Source: Candidatus Tayloriibacteriota bacterium (GTDB lineage Bacteria; Patescibacteriota; Minisyncoccia; Phycocordibacterales; SIBU01). Taken from it: 35,211 nt of DNA. The position numbers and the translations under genes were made by a program. Positions 7,661-16,888 of the stretch are shown here, in pieces. The notes beneath the pieces are model-generated. The model worked only from the letters and a program-made list of their open reading frames with translations. It had not been told where the DNA came from and searched no databases. How positions within the stretch are numbered: position 1 is the first letter of the stretch; each line of letters begins with the position of its first letter. The stretch covers positions 1 to 35,211 of the forward strand of contig JACPHR010000029.1 in NCBI GenBank assembly GCA_016188455.1. Direction: 5' to 3'.

Positions 7661-8953
7661 TTACAGAGTTAGAGTTTTCGGTTCAAACCGAAGGGTGGCG
7701 CGAAGGTCGTTGTCGGTCTCCGCCCGCCGAATCAGTTCAACCGTGCCGTTTCTACGCAGGAGCAATTCCTTGGGACGAGTGCGGCCGTTGTAGTTGAAGC
7801 CCATGGCAATACCGTGGGCTCCGGTATCGTGGGTGACGATAAAATCACCTTTTCCTTCGCCGACTTGTATTTTAGGAAGCTCCCGGTCCGTCGCCAGTCG
7901 ATCGCAATTTTCGCAAATCGAGCCGACAATGTTAACAATCTCGGTGCCTTGTTCAGTGCCTCGTGATTTACCGTCCCGGTCTAGCACCGTGATGTGGTGA
8001 TACGCGTTGTACATGGCCGGGCGCATAAGCGCCGGCATGCCGGCGTCAACTCCAATGTGCGTCTGATAAATGTCCTTGCGGTTAATCGCCCGCGACACCA
8101 AAACGCCATGGGGACCGGTCATGTATCGGCCGCTTTCCATGTAGAGCTTGGGTAGCCAGTTATGATCCTCGGCAAAGTTCGAAAAAAGTAATTCGCACTC
8201 CTGACCGAGCTTCTCAATGTCGAATTCCTCATGTTCCCCGGGAATATACGGGATACCGATGCCGCCTCCCATATTGACAAACGAGAGGCAGATACCAAGC
8301 TCTTGATGAAGAATAAGAGTCGCGCGCAGAAGCATGCGAACCGTTTCCACCATGTACTGATAGTTGCGCTCATTTGAGCAGACCATGGTATGCAAGCCGA
8401 ACTTCGTCTCCCCGCGTTTGTTGGCCATGCGGTACGCGGATATGAGTTGATCCCATGTAATTCCGTACTTTGCTTTCTCCGGCTCTCCGATGATGGAATT
8501 GCCGGTACGTTCCTTCCCGGGATTTAACCGGAAGCAGATAATTTCGGGAAACGGCTCGGGCACTTTAGCGATAAGACTCACGTCATCAAGATTGATGACG
8601 CAGCCGCCGTCCGCCTGCGCCGCCCTGAATTCATCCTGCGTCGTGTTGTTTGACGTGAACATAATCTCTTTCGGCGTCGCGCCGGCTTCGCGCGCCAGCT
8701 CAAGCTCAATCTTTGAACTGCAATCAAAGCCGAAACCGAGCCGGTGCATGATGGAGAGGATTGCGGGATTCGGCAAGGCTTTTACCGCAAAGTATTCGCA
8801 AAATCCAAGACAGCCAGCGAAAGCGTTTTTGAGCCGCTCCCCCGTTTCTTCAATGCCGATTTCGTCATAGACATGAAAAGGTGTTTTGAATTCCCGGGCA
8901 ATCGCCGGCAGGTGAGGAAAAAGTCGTTCCTCAAATTTTTTTGACATGGGCAT
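7661..8953 (-). CDS. lysA: Diaminopimelate decarboxylase (group IV PLP decarboxylase)
   Basis: TPFHVYDE, YFAVKALPNPAIL, GFGFDCSSKIELELA, VNMGGGIGIPY, GSICENCDRLATDRELP. Confidence 0.88.
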   Translation of the reverse strand: MPMSKKFEERLFPHLPAIAREFKTPFHVYDEIGIEETGERLKNAFAGCLGFCEYFAVKALPNPAILSIMHRLGFGFDCSSKIELELAREAGATPKEIMFTSNNTTQDEFRAAQADGGCVINLDDVSLIAKVPEPFPEIICFRLNPGKERTGNSIIGEPEKAKYGITWDQLISAYRMANKRGETKFGLHTMVCSNERNYQYMVETVRMLLRATLILHQELGICLSFVNMGGGIGIPYIPGEHEEFDIEKLGQECELLFSNFAEDHNWLPKLYMESGRYMTGPHGVLVSRAINRKDIYQTHIGVDAGMPALMRPAMYNAYHHITVLDRDGKSRGTEQGTEIVNIVGSICENCDRLATDRELPKIQVGEGKGDFIVTHDTGAHGIAMGFNYNGRTRPKELLLRRNGTVELIRRAETDNDLRATLRFEPKTLTL

Positions 8954-9097
8954 AGGTTTTCTCCTGTTGATGGTTGGACTGTGATTAACGATCAGATTGA
9001 CAAAGACCTACTGGCAGGTCTCCTGCCAAATCTAGCCACACCCTACAGATAAAATGAAAGAAGTCAAGCTGGCGTAAGGCCGTTAAGAAAAGAAAAA

Positions 9098-9129
9098 ATG
9101 CCGCGTGATTCCTAAGAACCAAGCGGCAT
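9098..9129 (-). terminator. Terminator of the dapB remnant
   Basis: Minus strand ATGCCGCTTGGTTCTTAGGAATCACGCGGCATTTTTT. Confidence 0.8.
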
Positions 9130-9153
9130 CAGAGCTTTATGAAACGACTGGCA

Positions 9154-9450
<297 letters not shown>

Positions 9451-9452
<2 letters not shown>

Positions 9453-9492
9453 AAAGAAAAGCGGCGAGGTAATCCTCGCCGCTTTTCTTTTT
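9451..9492 (-). terminator. Terminator of the KH-domain gene (potentially bidirectional)
   Basis: AAAAAGAAAAGCGGCGAGG-TAAT-CCTCGCCGCTTTTCTTTTT, perfect 19-bp arms. Confidence 0.9.
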
Positions 9493-9530
9493 GCTATTCA
9501 CAATTCTTGAATCCTGATTCTTGATTCTAC

Positions 9531-9848
9531 CTAAATCTTAAGGTCTTCAAGCGATTCGTCTACCGTCTTACTCGCCTTGATCTCGCGGGGCGGCGCTCCT
9601 TCCGGCTCGTTAATCTTCAGGTTGACGCGGGCATTGTTCTTCATGCCGACGACCCGAAGCAGAGTGCGGATGGCTTTCGCCGTGTTGCCCATTCGGCCGA
9701 TGATTTTGCCCATGTCGGCGGGATTGAGCGAGAGCGTCAGAAGCACTCCCATCTCGTCAACCGTCCGGACGATTTTAACATCGCTCGGATTATCAACAAG
9801 CGCCTTAACCACGTACTCAAGGAATAAAACATCACCTTCCTGTTTCAT
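9531..9848 (-). CDS. KH-domain RNA-binding protein (KhpA-like)
   Basis: LEYVVKALVDNPSDVKIVRTVDEMG...NPADMGKIIGRMGNTAKAIRTLL: GxxG KH motif; next to rpsP as commonly seen. Confidence 0.88.
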   Translation of the reverse strand: MKQEGDVLFLEYVVKALVDNPSDVKIVRTVDEMGVLLTLSLNPADMGKIIGRMGNTAKAIRTLLRVVGMKNNARVNLKINEPEGAPPREIKASKTVDESLEDLKI

Positions 9849-10017
9849 AGCGGTGTATTTTGATTTTTAATCTGGAAATTTACGCCCCGAAAATTTTCGC
9901 AAAAATTTAAGGGGTAAACAGTCGTTTCGACCGATTATGCGGTAATAATCTGTTCCGCTTTGCTTACGTACTGCTGGAGAGTAGTATAAAGCATCAAGTA
10001 AAAAGTATCAAGCGGCG

Positions 10018-10044
10018 AAAAGCCCCCGCTAAGCGGGGGCTTTT
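10018..10044 (-). terminator. Terminator after rpsP
   Basis: AAAAGCCCCCGCTAAGCGGGGGCTTTT. Confidence 0.85.
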
Positions 10045-10055
10045 CTTATTTGATT

Positions 10056-10484
10056 CTAAGCCTTCACCTCCTCTTTCGGAGTCTCGGCTTGGGCTACGGC
10101 CTCGGCTGTCGGCTCTGCTTTATTTTCCTCCTGCGGTTGGCTACCCGCCCCATTAGCCGCTCCGGCTTTTTCGGGGTCGGTGGCCGGTTGTTTCGCCTCT
10201 TTCGCAATCGGCCGCTTCTTCGGCAACACATTAATCTTTTTGCCTTCAATTACTTTGGCGTGCAGCAGAAAATTATGGAGCGTGCCGGAAAGCCGAGCCC
10301 CTTTTGAGAGCCAGTATCTTACCCGCTCCGCATCAACCAGTTTGCTTTTATCGTCGCGCGGGTCGTACGAACCGAGCACTTCAAGAAACCGCCCGCTCTT
10401 GGCGCTGTGCCTGGCATCGGTCAACACCACCCGAAAGGTCGGGATGTGTTTTCGGCCCACGCGCTGTAACCTGATTTTTAGCAT
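10056..10484 (-). CDS. rpsP: 30S ribosomal protein S16 with acidic/Ala-rich C-terminal tail
   Basis: MLKIRLQRVGRKHIPTFRVVLTDARHSAKSGRFLEVLGSYDP; start taken at the MLKIRL Met. Confidence 0.93.
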   Translation of the reverse strand: MLKIRLQRVGRKHIPTFRVVLTDARHSAKSGRFLEVLGSYDPRDDKSKLVDAERVRYWLSKGARLSGTLHNFLLHAKVIEGKKINVLPKKRPIAKEAKQPATDPEKAGAANGAGSQPQEENKAEPTAEAVAQAETPKEEVKA

Positions 10485-10569
10485 AAACGCCATACTAACA
10501 AACTGGCTCGGTAAGGTCAAACTTCAAACGGTGGCTTAAAATCGGCACTTCTGCTACAATGCCATAGCT

Positions 10570-12579
10570 GTGAAAAAATATCAAAAAATCAAAACGGCAA
10601 AAGGCTCCGGGGAAACACTGCGGGGCGTCGTCCGCATTGCCGGCAAGGGCCTGGGATTCGTGGAGGCGGAAGGTTTCAAAGAGGACATCCTGATTGAAAC
10701 GGAAAATCTCAACACCGCCCTTCACAAAGACGAAGTGGCAGTCGCCCTTCTGCCAAAACCTAAAAACCAAAGGCTCTCCGGTAAAGTCGTGAAAGTCGTC
10801 AAGCGCGCCAAGCACCGGTTCGTCGGCACTTTGGAGTCCGAAAAGGGCAAGTTTTTTCTTGTGCCGGACGACAAAAAAATGTACAAAGACATTCTAATTC
10901 GCCCCGGCAAAAACACCAAGGACGGTTTGGGAATGAAAGCGCTGGCCGTAATAAAACGGTGGCAGGACCCGAAGAAAAATCCCGAGGGCGAACTTGTCAA
11001 AGTCATCGGCCGCAAGGGCGACAACGACGCCGAGATGGCGGGCATTGCCCTGGAAAAAGGTTTTGATGAAAGCTTCCCCGAAGCGGTGGAACGGGAAGCG
11101 GAAAACCTGGCTCGGCGGGCCGGAAAAATTACCGCCGAGGAGTTGGCGAAACGCCGCGATTTTAGAAATACTCTCACCTTCACCATTGACCCCGTTGACG
11201 CCAAAGATTTTGATGACGCTATCTCGTTCCGAGAAATCCCAAATCACAGAGACCAAATCCCAAACTACGAAATCGGCATTCACATCGCCGACGTCTCGCA
11301 CTTTGTCCGGCAAAAAACCGAGCTTGACCGCGAAGCGAGGAAGCGTGGTTTCTCCGTCTACCTCGTTGACCGAACCATTCCCATGCTTCCCGAAGCACTG
11401 TCAAACAATATCTGCAGTTTGAAACCAAACGAGGACCGGCTGACGTTTTCCGCCGTGTTCATAATCAACAGTGGCGGCATGGTCAAAGAACGTTGGTTTG
11501 GTAAAACCGTCATCCATTCCACAAAACGCTTCACCTACGAATCTGCCCAAGAACTTCTCAATCAAGGTTATATAGGTCAGACCTATCCGCAATCTAAGAT
11601 AGGTCTGACCTATAAAAAAGAACTTCAGACGCTCAACCGCCTCGCCCAAAAAATGCGCGAAAGAAAATTCAAAGCGGGCGCCATTGATTTTGAGCAGGAC
11701 GAAATCCGTTTTGAGTTGGACGGCGACGGAAAACCGGTGCGAATTTACAAAAAAGAGCGCTTGGCTACCCACAAGCTCGTTGAGGAATACATGCTTCTGG
11801 CCAACCGCGAAGTGGCCGAGTTTATTTACAAAACGCGGGAGAAGCGTAAAAGTCAGGAGCCTTTTATTTATCGCGTCCACGACATTCCCGACCGGGAAAA
11901 AATCGCCGAGCTTGGCATCTTCCTCCGGGCGCTCGGCCACGCCCTGCCAGACTCGGGCGGCAAGGTTTCCTCCAAAGATTTGCAAATGCTTTTCAAACAG
12001 CTTGAAGGCCGCGCCGAAGAGTCAATGATTAAAACGGCAACCCTCCGCTCTATGGCCAAAGCGGTTTATTCCACTAGAAATATCGGGCATTTCGGCTTGG
12101 CTTTTACATACTACACCCACTTCACCTCCCCCATCCGCCGCTATGCCGACCTTTTGGTGCATCGAGTATTAGAGCATCATTTGAACGGCACGAGAATCCC
12201 GCCGCATGAATGGCAAAGCTATGAAAAAATGGCGCGGGAAAATTCCGAGCAGGAAATCGCGGCGGCCGAAGCCGAGCGCGATTCCAAAAAATACAAGCAG
12301 GTTGAATACATGCGGGAAAGAATCGGCCAAAGCTTTGAAGGCGTTGTCTCCGGCGTAACCGAGTGGGGCATGTACATTGAAGAAAAGGAGACGCGCTGCG
12401 AAGGTATGGTCAAGCTCCGCGACCTCGGCGACGACTTTTACCTTCTGGATGAAAAAAATTACTGCTTGGTCGGCGAAAAAACCAAAAAGCGATTCGCCAT
12501 CGGCGACTCGGTGCGTTTCAAAGTGGCCGGCGCGGACTTGGAGCGGAAAACCTTGGACTATGCGTTGGTGCAAAACTAG
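10570..12579 (+). CDS. rnr: Ribonuclease R / RNase II family exoribonuclease
   Basis: FTIDPVDAKDFDDAIS, YEIGIHIADVSHFV, LVDRTIPMLPEALSNNICSL, HFTSPIRRYADLLVHR, C-terminal S1 domain. Confidence 0.95.
   Translation: MKKYQKIKTAKGSGETLRGVVRIAGKGLGFVEAEGFKEDILIETENLNTALHKDEVAVALLPKPKNQRLSGKVVKVVKRAKHRFVGTLESEKGKFFLVPDDKKMYKDILIRPGKNTKDGLGMKALAVIKRWQDPKKNPEGELVKVIGRKGDNDAEMAGIALEKGFDESFPEAVEREAENLARRAGKITAEELAKRRDFRNTLTFTIDPVDAKDFDDAISFREIPNHRDQIPNYEIGIHIADVSHFVRQKTELDREARKRGFSVYLVDRTIPMLPEALSNNICSLKPNEDRLTFSAVFIINSGGMVKERWFGKTVIHSTKRFTYESAQELLNQGYIGQTYPQSKIGLTYKKELQTLNRLAQKMRERKFKAGAIDFEQDEIRFELDGDGKPVRIYKKERLATHKLVEEYMLLANREVAEFIYKTREKRKSQEPFIYRVHDIPDREKIAELGIFLRALGHALPDSGGKVSSKDLQMLFKQLEGRAEESMIKTATLRSMAKAVYSTRNIGHFGLAFTYYTHFTSPIRRYADLLVHRVLEHHLNGTRIPPHEWQSYEKMARENSEQEIAAAEAERDSKKYKQVEYMRERIGQSFEGVVSGVTEWGMYIEEKETRCEGMVKLRDLGDDFYLLDEKNYCLVGEKTKKRFAIGDSVRFKVAGADLERKTLDYALVQN
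11572..11613. repeat. Paired palindromes ATAGGTCAGACCTAT / ATAGGTCTGACCTAT inside rnr
   Basis: Two 15-nt odd palindromes (11572-11586, 11599-11613); a third copy at 26484-26502. Confidence 0.9.
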
Positions 12580-12625
12580 AAAATGCTCAAGCGCGCGAGA
12601 AAAAACAAAAAGTATGAACAGAAAA

Positions 12626-12651
12626 AACCCGACCAATAAATCGGTCGGGTT
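12626..12651 (-). terminator. Terminator of the downstream minus-strand ORF
   Basis: AACCCGACC-AATAAATC-GGTCGGGTT; T-run on the minus strand. Confidence 0.75.
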
Positions 12652-12676
12652 GGTAAGTTAAATTACGCCGAGACGC

Positions 12677-12994
12677 CTAGCCGGCGGCCGAGAGCGATAC
12701 GGCACAGGGCGCGGCGAAGTGTGGTGCCTGCCTTTCGGCGTCAACCTCCGCCATTACGGCGGCAAGAGACTCGGGATGGTCAATCCTGAAAACTTTGTCT
12801 TGCCCGTCGAAAAAAGTCAGTGTCGGCCCCGCCATGTTATCACAGGGCAAAACGATGGCATTGAGCGGCCAGCTGTCAAAAAAACGCCGGTAGGTTTCTC
12901 CAAGTTTGACGCAAACATAACCGGGGGGCGTCAGACCGGAGGTGAACATTTGATTGGGGTGGAGTTCTGAAACTCTGACTGCTGTGGTCTTCAT
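12677..12994 (-). CDS. Hypothetical protein
   Basis: MKTTAVRVSELHPNQMFTSGLTPPGYVCVKLGETYRRFF...; open frame with a terminator downstream; start trimmed from 13084. Confidence 0.55.
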   Translation of the reverse strand: MKTTAVRVSELHPNQMFTSGLTPPGYVCVKLGETYRRFFDSWPLNAIVLPCDNMAGPTLTFFDGQDKVFRIDHPESLAAVMAEVDAERQAPHFAAPCAVSLSAAG

Positions 12995-13200
12995 TTTAAT
13001 TTTGGTTGATTGATTTTTGTGGAACTGAAACCCTGAATCCTTTATAGCATAAAAAGAAAACAGCCGCAACAAGCTCAAAGCCAAGGCAAGGCATAAATTA
13101 AATCTGTGTTTGCCAGTGTTCTACTATCCTGGCGATCGCCTGAATGGTAGAAATGATGCGTAAGTAAGACTGAAGCTGCCAGAAAACACCGGTCATCGGT

Positions 13201-15495
13201 TCATTTCGCCACCGCCACCGCGTCGTCAAAAGCGATGGAAAGCATCTTAGAGACGCCGCCGGCGCCCATGGTAACGCCGTAGAGTAGGCCAGCATGGAAC
13301 ATGGTTTCGCGGTTATGAGTGATAAGAATCAGTTGGGAGAGCTTAGCAAGATTTTCAATCATATCGCCGTACTTTTTAGAATTAGCTTCATCCAGGGCGG
13401 CGTCGGTTTCGTCAAGCACAATAAAGGGTGGCGGATTGACCTGGGAAATGGCGAAAAGCAGGGCGATTGAGGTAAGAGCGCGTTCACCGCCCGAGAGCAT
13501 CATCAAGCCTTTGATTTTTTTGCGCGGCAAACTGACTTCAATCTCAATACCCTCCGAAATTTCGTCGGGCTCCTCCGATGAAATTTCGGAGGGCAAGCCC
13601 TCTGCCGTAAGGTCAAAGTCAGTATCGTTTTTCTTTTTCTTCGCTTCTTTCACCACTTGAAGACTGGCGCTGCCACCGCCGAACATCAGAGTGAAAAACC
13701 GTTGAAATTGGCTGTTGATTTTTAGCACCCCCTCGCGAAATTCGTGGTCAAGCTTTTCTTCAAGTTCGGCTATAATGTTTTTAAGCGAAGCGGCCGATTG
13801 CGACAAATCCCCCAATTCGCTTTCAAGAAAGCCGTCGCGCTCGGCCGTTTCCTTGTATTCCTTGAGAACCTCTTCCCCGCCCCCGGCGCCCGCTTCCTCA
13901 ATTCTGATTTTCATTTTTTCTATCAAGCGGCGGCGGTCATCCTGAAACGGCCGGGCTTCGGCCGCCATTGCCGCCCCGCTTAGCGGGGCCCCTTTCTCAT
14001 CCGCAATCACAAAGTCCTCAAAGCGCAACGCCTCCCGGCCGAGAAGCGAAGCCGCTTCGTGCAACGCTCTTTTAAAATCGGCTTCAACGAGCGTCAATTT
14101 TTCTTCTCTCGCCTGGAGCGCGGTCAAAACTCCGCGAACAGTATTTTCCTCCGTCATAATCCGAAACATGTCCCGCTCGGCCGACCGGCTGGAATCTTTC
14201 TCCCGCTCAAGCCGCGCCTGCAAAGCGACGTAACTTTTGTGGAGCGCCATTTCACGCTCATGGCATAGCCGCAATTTTTTCTCCAAGCCTTCACGCTCCG
14301 CTCTGAGCCTTTGGACTTCCTCTCCCGACCGCCCCCATGACGAAGCGGTGTTTACATGTTTATACCGCCCGATAAGCTCCAAAAATGTCCGCCGGATAAA
14401 AACAAAAAAGGCCTCAACGGAACTTTCGTCGCGCCGATTTTCCAACTCTTTGATTCTGGTCTCAATGACGGCAACCACATTTTGCACGGCCGCCAGCGGC
14501 ACGGTTTGACTGCCCTCTCGCGAAGCAGTCTCGCGTTCTCTTTTTAGTATCCGCTCCTCGCTCTCCATGGCGCCCTCGACGCGGCCAAGTTCGCGCGCCA
14601 GCTTGTCCTTCTCTCTCCTTAAAAGAGACAAGTCGCTTTCCAGCTTGATAGCTTCATCCGACTTGGCGTCGCGTCTGGCCGATTGCTCCAAAGTGCCGTT
14701 GACTTTGGCAAGCTCGCCCTGAAGCCGCTTCAGTGCTTCGCTCGGTTTCCGCTGCTCGTCGTCCAAGAGTTTTTTCTGATGCACCAGATAAGCGCTCTCT
14801 CGTTTGAAATACTCTTGGCAAAGTTTCCGCGCTTCTGCCTTGAGCTCAAACGTCCGCTCTATTTTCTCAACCTGTTTTTTCAAAAATTTAAGATGAGGGG
14901 CGATTTCCCGGCGGAGCGATTCCACCGACTTCATATTCTCCTCGGTTTTTAGAAGCTTGCGTTCGCTTTCTTCCCGCTTGTATTGATAAATTTTAAGACC
15001 CAAGGCGTCTTCAAGCATGTCCCGCCGCTCGCGGCTGTTGGCGTTTAAAATTTTGTCCGACTCGCCCTGGGAAATAATATGGTGGCCGGAGGCTCCGATA
15101 TGGGCCGCGGCCAAAAGCTCAATAATATCTTTGAGCCTGACCTGAGTGCCGTTGACGGAATACTCGCTTGAAGCATCGCGGTAAATCACCCGCTCAATGT
15201 AAACCTCGTCAAAATCAACGTTAAGCAGACGCTTCCGGTTGTCAAAAATCACTTTCACCGAAGCGCGGTTGGCGCGGGTAGCGTTGCCGCCGCCGTTCCA
15301 AATCAAATCTTCCGTGCGCTTGCCGCGCATGGACTTTATGGACTGTTCGCCCAAGACAAAACTAAACGCCTCGGCAATGTTGCTCTTGCCAGAGCCGTTC
15401 GGCCCCACCACTGCCGTAATCGGCGTCGCGAAATTAAGCTCTGTCTTTTTGGCGAAGGATTTGAAACCGGTTAACTCCAAACTCTTTAAGTACAT
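13201..15495 (-). CDS. SMC-like chromosome segregation ATPase, shortened (764 aa)
   Basis: N-terminal MYLKSLELTGFKSFAKKTELNF...GPNGSGKSN, IISQGESDKILN; C-terminal MMLSGGERALTSIALLFAI, FIVLDETDAALDEAN; coiled coils between, no recognisable hinge. Confidence 0.9.
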   Translation of the reverse strand: MYLKSLELTGFKSFAKKTELNFATPITAVVGPNGSGKSNIAEAFSFVLGEQSIKSMRGKRTEDLIWNGGGNATRANRASVKVIFDNRKRLLNVDFDEVYIERVIYRDASSEYSVNGTQVRLKDIIELLAAAHIGASGHHIISQGESDKILNANSRERRDMLEDALGLKIYQYKREESERKLLKTEENMKSVESLRREIAPHLKFLKKQVEKIERTFELKAEARKLCQEYFKRESAYLVHQKKLLDDEQRKPSEALKRLQGELAKVNGTLEQSARRDAKSDEAIKLESDLSLLRREKDKLARELGRVEGAMESEERILKRERETASREGSQTVPLAAVQNVVAVIETRIKELENRRDESSVEAFFVFIRRTFLELIGRYKHVNTASSWGRSGEEVQRLRAEREGLEKKLRLCHEREMALHKSYVALQARLEREKDSSRSAERDMFRIMTEENTVRGVLTALQAREEKLTLVEADFKRALHEAASLLGREALRFEDFVIADEKGAPLSGAAMAAEARPFQDDRRRLIEKMKIRIEEAGAGGGEEVLKEYKETAERDGFLESELGDLSQSAASLKNIIAELEEKLDHEFREGVLKINSQFQRFFTLMFGGGSASLQVVKEAKKKKNDTDFDLTAEGLPSEISSEEPDEISEGIEIEVSLPRKKIKGLMMLSGGERALTSIALLFAISQVNPPPFIVLDETDAALDEANSKKYGDMIENLAKLSQLILITHNRETMFHAGLLYGVTMGAGGVSKMLSIAFDDAVAVAK

Positions 15496-15596
15496 GACTA
15501 AAATAATAACATTTATAGGAAAAGAAAACCGCGCCTTTAATTTTTATCGAAAACAAAGAAACACTTTTCCTAATCCGTCCATCCCTTATTCGTGCG

Positions 15597-15616
15597 CCTG
15601 CCTGCCGGCAGGCAGG
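15597..15616. repeat. CCTGCCTGCCGGCAGGCAGG perfect 20-bp palindrome
   Basis: Identical copy within dnaE at 22123-22142. Confidence 0.9.
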
Positions 15617-15698
15617 AATTAGCCGATGATAAATTTGAAATAATTGATTGACTTTTTATGAAAAAGGAATAACATAAAAACAGATTGTTTTGCCTGTT

Positions 15699-15971
15699 AT
15701 GAAAAAGAAACTCCTTGAAAAAACCCTGCCAACCTATCGGATGGCAACAACAGCACACCACATTTCTGGCGATATTAGCCGAGATCAGCCGTCTCTCTGT
15801 ATTATCAGGGAAGAAAACAGGGAATGGTTTATCGGCAGTTGGGTCTTCGGTCTAGGATTCTTCGGGGTAAGATTCCCAAAGCGCACAACCCGGAAACTCA
15901 CCCCAGAGGAAATCAAAATGTATGATGGAATGTATGTAACCCTTCAACCTCACCCCATCAAAATCACGTAA
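15699..15971 (+). CDS. Small hypothetical protein
   Basis: MKKKLLEKTLPTYRMATTAHHISGDISRDQPSLCIIREENREWFIGSWVFG...; followed by a terminator. Confidence 0.55.
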   Translation: MKKKLLEKTLPTYRMATTAHHISGDISRDQPSLCIIREENREWFIGSWVFGLGFFGVRFPKRTTRKLTPEEIKMYDGMYVTLQPHPIKIT

Positions 15972-16004
15972 CCGCGTCGTAAACGGAAGTGCTTTCACAA
16001 ATCA

Positions 16005-16031
16005 AAACCGGTCATCTCCGATCGGTTTTTC
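16005..16031 (+). terminator. Terminator after the small hypothetical gene
   Basis: AAAACCGGTC-ATCTCC-GATCGGTTTTTC. Confidence 0.75.
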
Positions 16032-16095
16032 TTTTCTCAACTTGCAACTTTATAACTTTACACTTTCAAACTCGCTCTGAAATCATCGGATGATT

Positions 16096-16785
16096 TCAGA
16101 GCCACCCCTTCACCTTCAACCCCTGATGCGCCGCGCTCTGTTCCGCTTCCTGTTTGGACTTGCCCTCTCCTATAGCCACTCTGTCCCGACCGATTTCAAC
16201 CGCCACCGTAAAGTGCTTGTTGTGGTCAGGGCCAGTTTCCTTGAGCACGGCGTACGAGGGCGTGATGCCATCAATTTCCTGCGCTTTCTCCTGAAAAAAA
16301 CTCTTGGCGTCAAGCCAAGCTTTGTTGGCAACGATGCCTTCAATGAGCGAGAGAATGTGTTTTTTGATAAAGGCTTCCGCCGCGGCGTAACCCTGGTCAA
16401 GAAAGAGAGCGCCGATAAAAGCCTCCATGGTATTGGCCAAAATATACTGGCGCGCCCGCCCGACATCCTTGGCTTCGCCCCGACTAAGCAGGAGAAACTC
16501 ATTCATGCCGAGCGAGGCGGCCACGTCGGAGAGGGTTACGGCGTTGACTAAGGCGGAACGGTAGGAGGTCAAATCGCCCTCGGTTTTATCGCGATACTTG
16601 TTGTACAGAAAGTAAGTGGCGACCAGCTCAAGCACCGCGTCGCCCAAAAACTCAAGCCGCTCGTTGTGTTCAAGCGCGCCCTGGCGGTTTTCATTGATGA
16701 AGGAACGATGAGTAAACGCCTTCTGAAGCAGGCTTTTATCCTTAAAAAATATGCCGAGCCGGTCTTCAAATTTTGCAAAATCCAT
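16096..16785 (-). CDS. rnc: Ribonuclease III
   Basis: HNERLEFLGDAVLELV signature, NTMEAFIGALFLDQG, C-terminal dsRNA-binding domain. Confidence 0.96.
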   Translation of the reverse strand: MDFAKFEDRLGIFFKDKSLLQKAFTHRSFINENRQGALEHNERLEFLGDAVLELVATYFLYNKYRDKTEGDLTSYRSALVNAVTLSDVAASLGMNEFLLLSRGEAKDVGRARQYILANTMEAFIGALFLDQGYAAAEAFIKKHILSLIEGIVANKAWLDAKSFFQEKAQEIDGITPSYAVLKETGPDHNKHFTVAVEIGRDRVAIGEGKSKQEAEQSAAHQGLKVKGWL

Positions 16786-16888
16786 GGTAGTAAAATTAGA
16801 ATGTAAAAACGAAAATGGAAAGTGACAATATAAAAATTAAATGGAGTCAATACTGTCAATTTTTAATTCTCAGCTGTCATTTTCAACT

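Noticed and set aside
13098-13295. 65-aa ORF at the 3' end of the SMC gene
   Set aside because: Mostly an alternate frame of the SMC C-terminus; no supported family.
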